Positions 12,810-27,800 of a DNA stretch of 64,000 bases are shown one piece after another. Below the pieces are notes generated by a model. It had not been told where the DNA came from, did no database searches, and saw only the letters and a list, made by a program, of their open reading frames with translations. The DNA comes from Baylisascaris procyonis (Eukaryota > Nematoda > Chromadorea > Rhabditida > Ascarididae), in the NCBI GenBank assembly GCA_037389465.1, contig JAZARR010000154.1, positions 434,001-498,000 of the forward strand. The letters run 5' to 3'. Within the stretch, counting starts at the first letter, position 1. Each line of letters starts with the position of its first letter. Made by a program: the position numbers and the translations under genes.

Positions 12810-15800
12810 CTTAAACATCCTTTACAAGGTCAATATATCAACAAGTGGGCGTCGAAACAAAGAACCTAAGTGGTGTACAAACGTGTAGACACAGATGTCT
12901 ATAAATCTTTAAGCACACCTTCAGACTTGATTATGAAAATAGGAATTTTAAGTGTGTCACGTTGCATTTTTAATTGGCAAAACTTTTATAGACACACCAA
13001 GAACTGATCGAACCAGTACCATACAGCTTAGTAACACAAGAAACGCAAAGCAACCCAAAAACCGATTCGAAATAACGACAACAGGTGTACCCTTGAAGTG
13101 AAAAAAATCGAAAATAAAGGTACTAAATAAGGTTTCAGATTAATTACAAGAACGCAAGCAGTTTGGCCGAAGAAAATAGAATCCATAAGTGAAAAAGCTC
13201 TATGCAGCGATTTTATGACTCAATGAAATAAGCAAAAGCTCACGAAGATTTCGACAGCCTGTGTTCCGCCTCATGTAGATGCCTCGCCTCATCGCTTGCG
13301 AATATCATCTCGCACCTGCTGCAATAAACCAAGCTTGGAAAACACATCTGTGAGATATTCAGTTGTTTTTAGTTAAAACACAAAAGCACTACATTAAATC
13401 TCATTGAATTACGTTCTTCAAACAGCCTCCACCCACCTCAAAAAACAGCTTACAACAATGACGATCTTTTCCGACAACCTTAAAGTGTGCCGCTTATACG
13501 CAAATCCTACCCCCTTCCATTCCGCTGCATCCGAACTTCACTTTCCAAACATCAAACAATCGCTCATGTTCGTTTTATCTTTAAAATAAACATTTCATAC
13601 GTGGAACAAAAAAATAACATACGAAGAACAAGAATTTGAATTTGCTAAGCGTTATCAACTGCAGACAACGTCAAATGATTAAACCGGTTGCTGCATTTCT
13701 GATTCTGTCATGCTGCCCATTGAGGAAAAATGATCCACTGCATAGAATACTCCAGCAGTTCGTCAACAAACGTGACTTCGATCAGTGACTCGATAGCACC
13801 CAGACCAGCCCCCACTTTCCCTCCTATAAGCACAGCCCGTCCTCCTATCTCCTCTCTTCTTAATCAACAATCACCTCTCCTATTCCTTCTCCTCTCAGCC
13901 TATAAACCGTTCTCTTATCCCTTTCCTTTGTAATCAACCTCCTTTTCCTCTTCATCTTGAGCAAAAAAACTGTGCTCCATTATTCCTCTTCTTGATCAAT
14001 AATATATTCTCATGACCTCCGCTTTCTTAATTTGCAAACTATTCAAGAAATGGCCCTTAGCTCGATTATATATTGGTTGGACCGGATCAGAGAATGCATA
14101 CCATTCCGTCCATCGCATTGGGAAATGAAGATTTCTGCCAAAGTGTTCCGCCCGGCTCACCAAATGGTTCCTCAAACCGCGCACTGTTTCAAAAATTGGC
14201 TTCCTCTGACAAAATGGACATCGCAACATGAGCGCCGGAACTGAAACCAATACTCCGTACTTCTGGGACCAATACACCAGTAATAGGATAAATGGTATGA
14301 ACGAAAAAGTAATAAGCAGTCTCACAAAAACCAGAGCATCACTGACAACAACATAAGACTGCCAGAGAGTTTACGAACACAATTACAATAAATCTGAGAA
14401 ACAAGGTAATGAACAGTTATTTAGCAGTTGTTTATAACCGAGCCATTTTCAGGTCTATAATATATGAAATCCCTTGCCATAAGGTTTTGTGCGCAACCAT
14501 ACCACCATATAAACCAATGACTGTAATTTTCTGTTTCGTTATGCAACCCGAGGACGCCGCACGAAGGCGGACCACATCACAGAAGAAAGTGATGCACATC
14601 ATTACAAATATCCACTACTAAAGGCGTGAAGGTATCACCTCGGTTGTTATGATGGACTTCAATTTGATGTTTGATGGCAAGCTGCTCGTGAGGGAACGCC
14701 CTGCCACACTCGAGGCAGAAGTAGGTGTTCTGAATATTGTGCCTCAAATTGTGCACATGTCCGCTAGCTACTTTTTCTATGCGGATACCTGCACACTCTG
14801 GCCGTATGCACACCAGTTCGCCGCATGAATTACGCACAATAAAGTCTTCCGAAACACACGTAAGTGTCTCCGCCTGAAACATAAAAAAACTTTATTAGCC
14901 AACCTTTTAACGCTAACGTAGACTTATAAAAACGTGAAATGACTCCAGAGCAACTCAACAGTGAAGCAATTGACTCAGAAGCTCTACACCACATGAACAT
15001 AAAGGAATGCCAAGGCGGCCCTCAAATCATTCAGTGGAACCAAACGATGCCACTCCCGCTCATAGTTGTTGAAATAGATCGCGTCTTAATATACAGGTCA
15101 CTGGAAAAAGTGGGGTGATGGTGCAAATTGCTTTAACATAGTTGGTTTTCAATGTTCAAGTTTTACGCACTCTTTACTACCGGAATAATGCATAAGAATA
15201 ACCAGCGAGTTTTTGATCGTCGCTGCGGCATTGCGTTTATATTTAGTAGCAACGAAATCCCCAAATCGCATTATAACCGAATCGTTCAAGGGCAAAGCAA
15301 AGCACTAAGCATGAAGTAGGCCAGATACTCCGAAGATGGTAACCCCTCCCACGCTGCCCCTTCCTTCACTGCGAATGCGAAGCGTTTTACCCGCTTTGCA
15401 TTCCTTTTTTTTCACACACTCATCATCTAGCCTTCAAACAGCAAAAGGAACAACCCCCCCCCCTCCTCCCCTTCTCTTCAAAGAGTGAGCAAACTGCGCC
15501 ATTCCTGATTGTTATTGGAAAACCTCAAAATATCATGACACCACTGTTGACTATGCCATACAACATGAGCCTACTCAGCAGGTTCGGAGGCAGCAGCCTA
15601 CTCAAGAAGACGAGCATACCAATCATACAACTCACAATAAAATAAAAAAGGGATTTGTGTGAACACCTTATGTACGATCCGCATTGAGCAAGGGGATGGC
15701 GTTTCCTGAACATTTTGAAAATACAGTCAAGACAAAAATGTCCCTCAAGACATAAGGACGTGCGGCGGACAAAAGTTCCGGGTATGTTTACTTTTTACAA

Positions 15801-18800
15801 ACATTTCGAACCTGACGATAAGAACGCAATCAAATGAAACAATCTACCTAAACCTAAATTACTTCAAACAATTTAAGGTGACAAAGTTGTATAAAGCAAA
15901 TATCCTGGACGTTGATTCAAACAAGGATGAGCAACTTTCTGAAAAGAAGCATGCCTGATTTGAAGCAATTCCTGCCTGAACTGTTGAAGAAAGGCTTTGA
16001 GCATGAGACTGCCGTTGGGCCGGAATCTGTGTGCCAGATGTGGAAGGAGCCACAGCCAACTAAATAACAAACTTGCTGAAAGTTTTAACTAGAATAATGT
16101 CAAGTTCTGTGTAGGAATTCGGTCGGCACAAAGAACTGAAAAATGTCAAAAGCAGTGAGCGAAAATGAGGGCATTTCTCTGAATCAGCAAAATAAATCAG
16201 GCGGTCGCTTAGCCTCTCGACATGAGGCAAAAATACACAGCAAAGTTGCCCTTGCACTGTAGAATCAGCTTAGCACAAAACATGAAATTTCCGCCCCCCT
16301 TATTCTCATGCTGACATACGAATTCCTCCGACAGGACCTGAACACCATAAAAAATAGTTACACTGTTGTTGTCCCAGTTCTGGCCAAATTTATTTTCTTC
16401 AACACAATACAATCAGTTATCATTCGCAACACTCAGTCGAACAAAAACATGATAAACAAGAGCAAAGATACTTAATAGAAATAGATCCAGGTGAAAAGAA
16501 GCATACCTGTGCTCGGAGATGTGGGTGTTCAGCCGGAACAACATCATCTGCCTGTTGTGCTAGACTGCAATTGCCACTCGTTGCAACGGATGTCGTACGC
16601 TGCATTGGATTTGGCTTAAAATAACCTCGTCAAAGCGACAGCTCACTCTCCTTTCGTTCTGCTACCACACACCCTACTGTTTGGTGTAAATCAAAACTGA
16701 TACAAAGAAACGCTTTTGTATGCAGTGCTACCGAAATACCGAAATATAACTTGCATAGTTCGGGTTCTACTCACAAATACATCCAAAATACGCGCCTCTA
16801 ATGAAATGCTGAAAAACTAAAGAGTTCCAGATGGGTAGTAAAGAAAATCTGCAACCTGGCATTCCAAGTAAATGCCAACCCTGCGCTATTAGCAATACAT
16901 GAATGTAAAAAAGGAATAGAAATTCAAGACACGAAAATGCCCATTGAAAGTTATATTTTTATACCTCAGAAAGCAGCTACGAACTTTACTTCAAAGATGT
17001 CGGACGCAAATAAACAGTTCAACAACCACAGGTCGCTAACGAGAAAACGAAACTAGATTCGACTACTTCAAGGCTACCTGCGAAACATGACCTTTTTGGA
17101 ACTAAGAATTTTTAGGAAGTTTCTTTGAGATCCCTTTGCTAACGCTTATCGTTCCCTATTTAGAGAGAATCCTCCACAGAGGAGAACGAATTCCCGATCT
17201 CTCCCTTCCTCAGTTCACATGAAATATGCACTTTGAAAATTACGTATTAACCCACTGATTACGAAAATCCGATATCTGAAGCCAACATTTTCTATATATT
17301 TCGAAGTTGTTTAAGAAATATACCATAAACGAATGTGCATTAAGAGTCGGTAGCTGTCTCTGTGCGTAGGGAATGGTTTGGATAGTCGGCGGTTGTATGC
17401 GAACGTTTATATTCGGAGGCAGTGGCTGAAAGACGTATGTCAGAGTTCGATGCAGATATGAAAAGCGAGAGTGCTTCGGAGGAAGGCAATTGAAAAGTAA
17501 AAGAAAGAATCGCGTACGCATGAGAATCATTCATAATCCGACCTTCCTTGTCCCCTTTTTAGAAATTTTGGGAATTTCATGGCAAAACTGAGAAAAACGA
17601 TTTCGCAAAGGCCTGGAAATCAGTAGTGATGAGCTAGTAAACAGCATGCGCATCATGCGAGATTTGACTCTGGTAGACAGTTTTAACTGGTAAAACATTG
17701 TAAACTACCCTTGGCTCTGCGATTCGGAGAAACACAAAACAAAGGAGAAAAAAATATGCTACATCACAAACACGCAAAGGATACTCTCCAATTTTGATGA
17801 GGAGAGCAATCGGAAAATTCTGATTCGTATTTTTCGCTCCTTACTAAACCACATCTCTGAAGTTTTGGTAGCAGCTCACCAAAAAGACGAGCTCTCAATA
17901 ACCGCCAAACCTAGCCGAAAAAAATCATGGAAACCTTGCCTCCTCAATCCATTTTTCTTCAACACTGTCTTAATATTGTTCATGTTTGTATGTAGTCGTC
18001 AACCCTCTTCATATTTATGTCTTGATCTTTCATTGCTCAACATCGGATTATGAGTTCCGTGTTCAAAATCTCGAGACCAGTGGCCAAGCGTTTCGCTAAG
18101 CCGAAGTAAGGTAGGTACAATGAGTGACCCAAACTGGGCAAGGATACTTCCCTCTCCACGTGATTTGCAGTGAGAAAAAAGCCTTGCAGCAAACATTTCG
18201 CAAAAATACACAAATCTATCCACAAATGCCGTCTCGATGCAGCCCAATCAGTTTGCTGTAAATCTACTGAAATCTAAAAGTTTGAATAAACTGGGTATCT
18301 GAACGAACGAAACGGTTTTTAAAAATCGCAGTAATCTGCTGAACATTCCAAAGCATTCGCATCCATATAGTGAAAGTGAAAAAATGATAAGAAACATATC
18401 AAAAAAGATGGAAGAAGCCACAAAAAAATTTCCGAATTCAAAAAATATGTTTGAAAAGGAATCTCTTTTCCCCTGTCTGTTCATCAGTTGGACGTAGAAT
18501 ATTCAGGTTATTGCAAAAGTGATTTCAGAGCGAATGCACCCTCAACAAGACATTATTTGATGTTTGGATGTAAACCTGCAATTGTGACTGAGTTGGCATA
18601 ATCGTCTGTCGCTGATTTGCTTGCTGCACTCCACGCAGAAACGTCTGTACTTGTGCAGTAGTGCTGGGTTGTCCACTTCCTGAGGGAATCAACGACCCAG
18701 AAGCATGCTGTGTCCTTGTCTGCATTGCAACAGCACTAGAAGAAGCATTTCGCGTGAGTGATTGCATCATATTTGCATACGCCGAAAGTTCTGTTGTATT

Positions 18801-21800
18801 CTGTTGCGCGTTTCCCAAAAGTGCCGTAGAACGATGCATTTGCGACCCCGACGCGACTGCAGCAGCTTGTTGCGATGCAGTAATACCCGGCAGTGTAGCT
18901 TGTGGAATAAGTGGCTGCTGCAAAGAATGCGGAGCAATGCCTACTGGCGAAACCGACTGAGACTGCTGCATTGTGATATTCGTTGCACGAGTTAGTGACC
19001 CTTGCTGGGCTTGCTGGGGTGCCACCATAGCAATATTGCCCGCTACCAAAGATTGAGATTGTTCTTTTTGCACATTAGCAGCTTGAACTCGACGACGGCG
19101 CGCACGAGCGTTTGCTCGGTTGGTGTTACCCGCTTCCGAAGAAGGTGGTTGCCATACCAATGCTGCCTTCCGTCCTTTCCGTTGAGAAGAGGATCTCCAC
19201 ATTTGGACCAACTGGGTAATTATGGCTGATGAATCGTCTGGTCCACGATTCAGCACACGCTGAAAGTTGCAACACAATCACTGAAGTTACACGCCTGTCA
19301 GCTCATAGCTTCAACAAATTTAAGGAACAGAAGTAAGTCGAGATAGGAATGCTTATAAGCGATGTGTATCCAATAATTATTTAAAATGTGTCAAAAAATA
19401 AAAGTGTTTATGTCCTGTCTGTGATGAATTAAATAGGATGGGAAAAACCAGTCAAAAAACAAACCGAAAAATGAAAGAATTTGTTAGGTGCATTTAAACT
19501 GCATTTTAAACAAACTGCATTTGTTAGGTGCATTTTAATTAATGGTGCATTTAAATAATTCCTTAAACTGAAACTCGGCTTTACTGATGAATATCACCAA
19601 TTGATCTCTCCCCTTCAAAAGTAGCAGAAAAGTCGATATCACCCCACATGCAAGAAACCAGTGATCATCATGTTGGCACAAACTATAACATTATTGAGAA
19701 TTGTTTTTATGTTCAAACAACCAAAACCTTACGGGTAATGAGCTGACGAACGCAGGCTTTTCGCTTTGTAGTCGATTGAAGCTCATCTGAAATTATCATC
19801 AGAATAAGATCAAATAAGCGTGGGACATCAGAAAGAAATGAGTGAAGATTCAAAAAAACGAGCAAAGTGGAATATACTGCTGAGACTAAACATGAAGAGA
19901 AATTTAAATAAAGCCGCTGCTCCTTGAAGCAATGGCTAGAAGAAAAGATTCTCCGTGAAGAAATTCGCTTTCGAAAGTGAAATTTCAAAATATTCTCGAC
20001 TTGGATTTTCATATATGCTATCCTCTCATGTGAAAGCAAATAAATGCCACCTCGTACCACTTTTGGAATAAAATTTGAATAAAACATTTCACGACCTCAA
20101 AAGTCTATTACTGGAATATGCTTGTAATGCAGCGAAAACGGTGAGGCAAGACAGACAAACGAAGAGAAGACAAAAAAGCAAGTCGAAGGAAGTTTTCGCC
20201 TGTGCCGCTTTTTATATCGAAGCTAAAATGACGTAAAAAGTGTCACAAAATGTCACAGGAAACTCCCCCTCTATCCTCCAGTTCGCAAGACATCCGAATG
20301 TTGCAACACCTTTCAAGTTTAATACTTCTTTAAAACAGAAGTCTGACATATCGGCAAATCAAAGCAACGAATATTTATTCTGTAAAGGCATTTAAAGCCA
20401 ATCTTTTCAGTAGTCCGGAAAACAGACTCAGCAGACGTTTTCAGTCCTTCAAGACTTGGGCACCCCCTCCCCACCTCTTCGATTGCACCTAAGTGTAAGA
20501 TATGGCAACATCCCATCTATTATGAAAAAAACGCCCGCGAAGGAAAACAAGATCGGCGGAAGAATGCTGAAGCAAACGACACAAATTACACCAAATTTCA
20601 ATTCTGCTGCCACACAGAATGTGCTAATGTTAAGAAATTTACTAAAAGGAATTTAATAAACAAGACTTAAGAGCAAACCACATAGCCACATTATTTTCAT
20701 TTCCGATGGATTCGACCATTAGAGTAAGTGAGTTTGTCAAACTGTGGAATCATTTGGTGCATTAAAAAGAATCTGAGAAACCAGCATCCATCCGCATGTA
20801 CACTTTGATGCACCGCAGAAAGAAGACTCATTAAAATAATGCTTTCCAGTAAAGCAAAGTCGGTTGAAAAGAACAGAAGGGATACCCTCAGAAAAGAGTG
20901 AAAGAGGACAGCCTACAGTCGTAGGCGAGATCTCATCAAGCAGTGACTGCGAAAGACGAAAATCCGCTGCGCTTCACGTAAGCAAGAACCCCGTAATGTG
21001 TCCTCATTTTTTGGGCTTGACTGCAAGGAAACCTTTAGATGAAAAAATACTTAAAACTAAAACATTTCGTTTCGCTTCCATCCTCGAAGATGCATCAACG
21101 CTCTTCTGGTTTAATTTTCATGTTTTTACTCAAAAACTTAGCGCTACTCGCAATCCTCCTCTTTCCAAGCAAACCAACGACTCTGTGCAGGAAACTGTAA
21201 CTGAAAAAACACGATGCCAGTAGCTTCGGTTAAAAGTCAAGTGGAATATAATAACAAACCAATCCACTGCAGTCTGGACATGTCATCATGACATGTTCGT
21301 TGTGTGGCATCAAAAACGATCGATGAACACATTCGGAAGGTTGCACGACAGTCAACGCTCCTTGATTCATCCCCTCCGCGTAGCTAGCCTCGTCAATCGG
21401 CTGATAATGGAACATAGAGGCCGGTGCTACGCCTAGCTTCGACGACTGCATCAACATCACTTGCTGTAAACAAAAATATTGCGCTTGAAAAATTCTTCGT
21501 TCCTTGCAACATTTGCAAAGTTCACAGCTCACTCCAGGCCATCTTTTAGCCTCTTCCCCTAAACCATCGCGATGTGAATCCTAATTCCATCTTACGAATG
21601 CGACTTTGGCATGAGTCATAAGTCGACAGTTTACATTTCAAGTGTAATCTCAACTCAGAAAGATGGAAAAGAGTGGAGATACTTCGATACGAAACACCTT
21701 GCAGTCTTTGGAGTGGACGTCAACACAAAGAAAAAAGTCTTTCAAAAGTGAAAATAGCTTACATTGAAAAATCACACCGCACAACTCGTGATACACCTCT

Positions 21801-24800
21801 GAACTGTTGCGATACAAATTTTCTTACGCCCCCCATCTCGCTTAGACAGCAAAATATGAGAGGTAACTGAATCATACCTGCTGGACACACTCATTCCGCA
21901 CAATATGCAGGTAGACGAGTTGGCCATTTGTGCTTCCAATACCACAATTCTTGCAGAAGTACATTACCACCATGCCATGATTGCGCATCATGTGATGACA
22001 TAAACGCTCATCCTCAAAGATTGTTTAAGTTAGCAACATTCCGCTTAACAAAAGACCATTATAGAACGTCTATTCCGAGGTTTTGAGAATTATTTGTCTA
22101 TAATAAAATATTATAATTTTTAAGTGGATAAACTAAATTTCCAATACCTCGTTACAACAATCACTCCATTGGTTGGCTACTCCAAATCGAATTCTTATCA
22201 CCAAACATAGCGATCCTATGGTCTAAGCTGTGCAACTCAACTAACCGAGGTGTAGGTGTTCGCACAGAACCCACACACATAGGTAATTCGCTGTCCCTCC
22301 AGCGAATGTTGCGCCAAATGCTGCCTCATTTGCTCCTCGTTGAATGTTACCACACAGCAGTGTGGACAATTCTGTAGGAGTCCATGTGTACGCATATGCT
22401 TATCGTAAACTGTTTTCGATTCATATGCCAAGCAGCAAAGACGGCACAGATATACCACTTGATTTTGTGGCACACCATATACCTGCAAACCAATACTTAA
22501 GGTGGTCTTAGCGGCGAAGGCCTACCTCTGGCTGTACGCGCAAGGTTTCATGATACGCTACATCAGTTTCATGTGCATGTGCCCTCAACAAGACTCCTTG
22601 CTGAGGGTATACTGCTGCATGATAATAAGTGAACGTAATAACCCTTCGCTCTAGTTGCTCTCCTCAAATGAACAACTCCAGTGAGTTTACTTTCGTCAAA
22701 AGTCCGTGAAAGCGGTTACCACTCTTTCGGATTGTCTAACGAAAATAGTTCTCCCCTTTACGCCATAATGAATATGAGCACTCAAAACGCAATACATTAT
22801 GTAAGCTAAGAAAATTAGAAACGCAGCCAACTACGATACGTTCACATGCTCTAAAGTAGCCAAACTGGCATTCAGTAAATCATCGACACTCCATTTGTCA
22901 TTTGAGAAGCAATCCTTTAAAGATTTCTAATTCTCTGAACAAAACAAATGAGATGAACAAATTTCTAGCCACGTGGCCAGGCATCCGCAAACCTCCAGTA
23001 ACTTCCCATTGATCCCTTCGCTATTTTTTTTTTTTTTTTTGATAAACGATTCTCTCCTCTCAAAAGGAAAACCCCTGAAGGCGAAAACATTTTACACTCC
23101 AAGGGACAAAATAATATCAGAAAAAGTGACGGAAGCTGAGAAACAAGCCGGGATATGACGTATAAGCCGTAACACTGCTCTCACAACGAATAATTCTTGG
23201 AAGACATAAAAGACAAGAATTGAAAGTGAAAAAATTGTACCGCTGCGATTGTGTTACCGGCGTCGTATCTGTGAGAAGCAATGTGAACATCGAGTGAGGC
23301 ACGAGTTACAAACTTCGATGTACACTGTGGGCAACGCAAACGCGGTGCTCGCTTCTTCACGAACTGCATTCCAGGTCTTAAAACAAATAAATCGTTAAGA
23401 ACGGCTTTCTCATGTCTGATAGACACGCCGGTGTTTGTCTTAAACTGCAAAGGCACCCCGCCCCAGCTGAAGCATTCACATTCGCAAATAATGCAGCCCA
23501 AAATTTGCTCACCAGTGTTCAACAGCAATCTTGAACTAAAAATGGCACGAAATTTCGAACATGCCCAGTTCATAGAGTAGAGCTATCCGAATTCAGGTCC
23601 GAATTTGAAGCTCCAGGTTTCCAGATATGTTTATAGACGTGCTGACTGAGAGTTCTTTGGTAAAACGCATGAAAATACTATCCAGTGTCCACGAAACAGC
23701 AAAGACTTCGAGAAACATCCTCAAAATTTTTCTATGCATAGCAAGTGGAGTGGTGGACAAAGCATACCCTTCACCCGCAGCGATCACTTGAAGGTCATCA
23801 TCTCCGTCATCGACAACCTCCTTCAGATTGCAAGATTGCAGGTTGGTAGACTTCACCACATCAACCTCCTCGTTATTTGCCTCGTTCTCTCCATGTGCAA
23901 TGCACTGCTCCGAGCCTTGTGTCGCAGCGCTTTTCGATCCCTCAAAAGATTCTGCCTAAAAGCTACCAAAAACTGCCGTTTGAACACATTTCACAAATTC
24001 ATCGAAGTCAAAAACATTTCATCTGATTGAAATATTTCCTGTGAGAAGAGCATGTCTTGCAATGACTAAGTCCAGACTTGCAAGCTCACAGCAAATGACT
24101 AAGTCAAGATTTGCAAGCTGTAACCCAAAATCTTTTCAGAAAGACGAAAAACGAAATAAGCCTTTCACTATTTTAATGAGCACACCAAATACTTCAATCT
24201 CTTTAGTATTCACCCGCTACTATCCGCTCCTGAAGGTTTCCAACACCCACAGTCGTCAAAATCTAGTGACATAATCTATGGTTCACGTTTCTTTTGTTAC
24301 TTCAAGTTTCTGCAATCATCATAATGATAATGATGAGTTCAAGCTCGCACTCATTGCCAACAGACTACATGCTACTCAAGAAATGAACGGTCACTTCAAG
24401 CTTTTAAATGTGAAAGTATTCACAAACCAACCTGCACAACATTAACAATTTGGATTTCATCATCGTCGTTCTCCGAACACACATTAGCACTTTGTTCTTT
24501 GGCGACAGTGCCCAGCTCATCTTCACCAATCTCTACCATGCGTAACGCTGCGGGATGTTCCGGTGCCTTCGTTGCGGTAACCGCAAACGTCTTAAGCCAA
24601 TATACTTAGATGAATTATCCCGCCAGTTAGTTACTGTGAGCTACCATAGCAAGATGAAGGAGGGAGCAAGATGGCAGTTTGAAGCATTAGGCTCATTCCT
24701 TCCTGACAAAAAAACCCATTTTGCGTAATTCCAAAATCCACCCCTTCTATTCTGAAACAGGCAAAACGACTATCACTCGTCTCTGTTTGTAATGTTTTCC

Positions 24801-27800
24801 GCTTCCCCACAAAACGCCCAGTTTCTACATCAAAACTCCCTCAGTCACCAGTAAGATCATTAGGTCATTTCGCGGCTTTCCAGCCTCAAAACGCATTTGC
24901 CTTTGCACAAAAAAAACTGGTATCATATCTGATCTTCGACGCAGCTATAATAAATCGCAACTGCATTAAACCATACAACTGACGAGAAGACGTTTTTTGG
25001 CGTATCGACGGACACGCATGTAACCGTCCTAATCGATATTGAATCTCGGCCACCAGGGGCGACGTTGAGGGTTGAAATAAGAAATAGCCCTCCATGTGGC
25101 TTCTTTATGCATCTCAGCTTATACCAAAAAAATTTTTCCTCATCTCCTTGAAAAATATATAAATGTTATACATATAGATATAACGTATACAAACACAGAA
25201 ATGTATATAAGTGACAAATACCTGATCGGCCTCTTCTAACGAGTCATCAATAACCAGCACATCATCCTGGTCATTACTCAAATTCAGTTTATCTGCAGTG
25301 TTGATGCAACCACCTTGTGTTGCCATAACGTCAGATGTTACCTTCAATGTTTCGCCTTCACTGTTTTCCACACGCGACGGGCTTGAAGATGGTGTACATG
25401 AGTCAGATGCCGCGATGCATTCATCTAAAATAACATCCAGTGATTTTCTCCTTTATATGCATATATTTTTGTGCGATAAAATACAAAGGCAGCATTACGG
25501 CGTGCAAAGTTAGCCAGCATGAAAAAATGGAAAGCAGACGAAGCAAGGTTTTTTCTTGAATTTTTAATCGACCAAATTCAAAAATTTGCCCAACTCCAGC
25601 AAGGCTGCACAAATACAGCCCATGCACTGCACTTTATGAAGGGCTCTCGAAACGCTCCTTCCTTATGTAGAACTGGCTCGTTTGTTCCTGACTGAACCTG
25701 ACTAGGACTGGCTATGGACCTACATAAACGATTAATTTTTCATTGAGCTATCAACGAAACTGTAAACATACCAAACCTACGAGCAACGTTTGTTGCATCA
25801 ACGAAACCTAAGCTCTCTCATTTTGGAACCATTCTAAACATCATTTAAGAAATGCGCGCCCGCAGGCAAAAAAAAGCCTACATAATTCTTCCCTCTCATA
25901 GACGTCGTAACTTTCACAAACCGCATTCCCAAGAAATGTAAAGAAAGACACATTCAAAGAATATGACAAAATCGAGAAAAAAAAAGATCTGGCAGCCGGC
26001 TCGTAATTTTATTTGTTACTCTGATCAAAGCTAGCTAAACAGAACCGACAGGCTCCACCATCCCACAGCTTCAAACAGTGATTTTCGATCACTACGACGA
26101 GCTGCTACACTAATGCAGTAGTGACGTTTAATTGTTAAAAAATGTGGCCGAAGTGTTTCAAGACAAATTTTCATTGTGCTGCAGGTGTCCGCCATAAAGA
26201 TTTTCGGTGAGCTGCAGAAGAACACATATGTCCACTTTGCTTAGTCAATTCAAACAAAGCAAACTGAAGACTCCGTATTTTGATAAGGCAATTATTGGGA
26301 ACCATGTTCAAAAAAGGACCAATAACACGTATTTCTTCCTCCGCAAGGTTGGCAGTAGCCCTTAATCCGTTGCTTCGAAGCAAGAAAGCTAGTTACAGGT
26401 GCAGATTGTCGCCTTCCGCCCCTACTCCCGGAACTGGCAGAAAACCACCTCCGTGAGACATAAAATCTTAGGTACATCATACGCAGCTGCAAACGTTCGG
26501 AAATGGTTTTTCTAGATAAACATCACAATGGCAAGGAGAAGATTCACAGTGGGTAAGAAGATATTCCTTCCTCAAGATTACAGAAAATTAACATACACAG
26601 AGATATTCAATGTGATGAAATATAACAGATAGCTGAAAGTATGAGAATCGAACAAAAGATATCGTTATAGAACTGCACAATTCGTTGCGACTTCGAATGA
26701 AATAACAAAAACAAACCGCTTTGTTCCGTCTCACCACTGACTTCAGCAGCGATCTTCTCTACTATGTTACTGATCGCCTCTTCATCCGTTTCTAAAATTA
26801 CAGCATTGAAATACAACACTCGACCTGTAAACGTCTCATAACAAAGCTCATGGCGATTTCAAATAGAGACAATATTGTGCCATGACAATATTCTTGTCAG
26901 AAGCAGTCAGCTGTCTTCCTTCACTTCCTACGACTTCAGATATACACTGGCATCAAAAGCTGCGAAATTTTACCGACTGGAATATCGATGAGTGCCACTG
27001 CTTCATGAGACTGTTCGCAAAGCACCCTCGACTCCTCCATATGTTCATTGTCCTGCTCCGTCCGTACGTTCGCCATGAAGTTTACTGGTACCGGTACACG
27101 GTGCAACGGCTGAGTTCTATCTATCCCAACTTGTGCCACGATCGATTCAGTTGCAGAGATGGTCTCCGAAGCTGAAAACCGATGAAGAACGCCACATGTA
27201 ACCTGATGAAAGGAACCACACACCAAAGAAGCAATTGTCCATGAAACGAAATCAGCTTCCATGGATGAATTCCTCTTATTTTCCTTTCCCTCTCCATCTA
27301 CACAGTGTATATCTTCTTCATGCAATGAACCCTTTCGAATAAATGAACAATTTTTGAATGCAACAGCAGCAGAAACATAATAGCAGCATCATGAAACGAT
27401 ACTAAAATATGACAACCTACATCTTTTTATCGCTGTGTTAGAAAAGAATAGATAAACAATTTCGCTATATGCTCTGATCTTCCTTTTTATGTTAGATATA
27501 CGACTGCACTGATAGAAATTAAAGTAGAAAATGGGGTGCAACCAGCTAACTATCACAAAGAGTCAGCATAAAAGGCTATAAAAATTAATCACTGCTTACT
27601 GCTGCTTTCAGTTCACATATCAACGGTTCAAATCAATCGCTTCACAATAAGCATTTTTCAGCTCCAATATGCCCTCTTCCAGAAAAACAAACAAAACCCT
27701 GTCCCAACAAACCAAGCAATAAATAAGAAATGAAAAAATCATGAACCTTGTTTGGCAGGTGACGAGCTAATCGAAATAGAAGCGTCCCTGCCAGAAAGAT

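Noticed and set aside
13996..14240. TGA at 13996-13998 as the end of the zinc-finger protein
   Set aside because: A phase-2 donor at 14101 links to further finger exons down to 10696 with matching phases. An isoform ending here remains possible.
18661..19229. Cys-rich plus-strand ORFs
   Set aside because: The cysteines are antisense of Gln/Ala codons (GCA, GCT) in the 228-codon minus-strand exon.
26974..27171. HP1-binding PxVxL motif in HRVPVPVNF
   Set aside because: The spacing does not satisfy P-x-V-x-L/M/V, so no HP1-binding claim is made.
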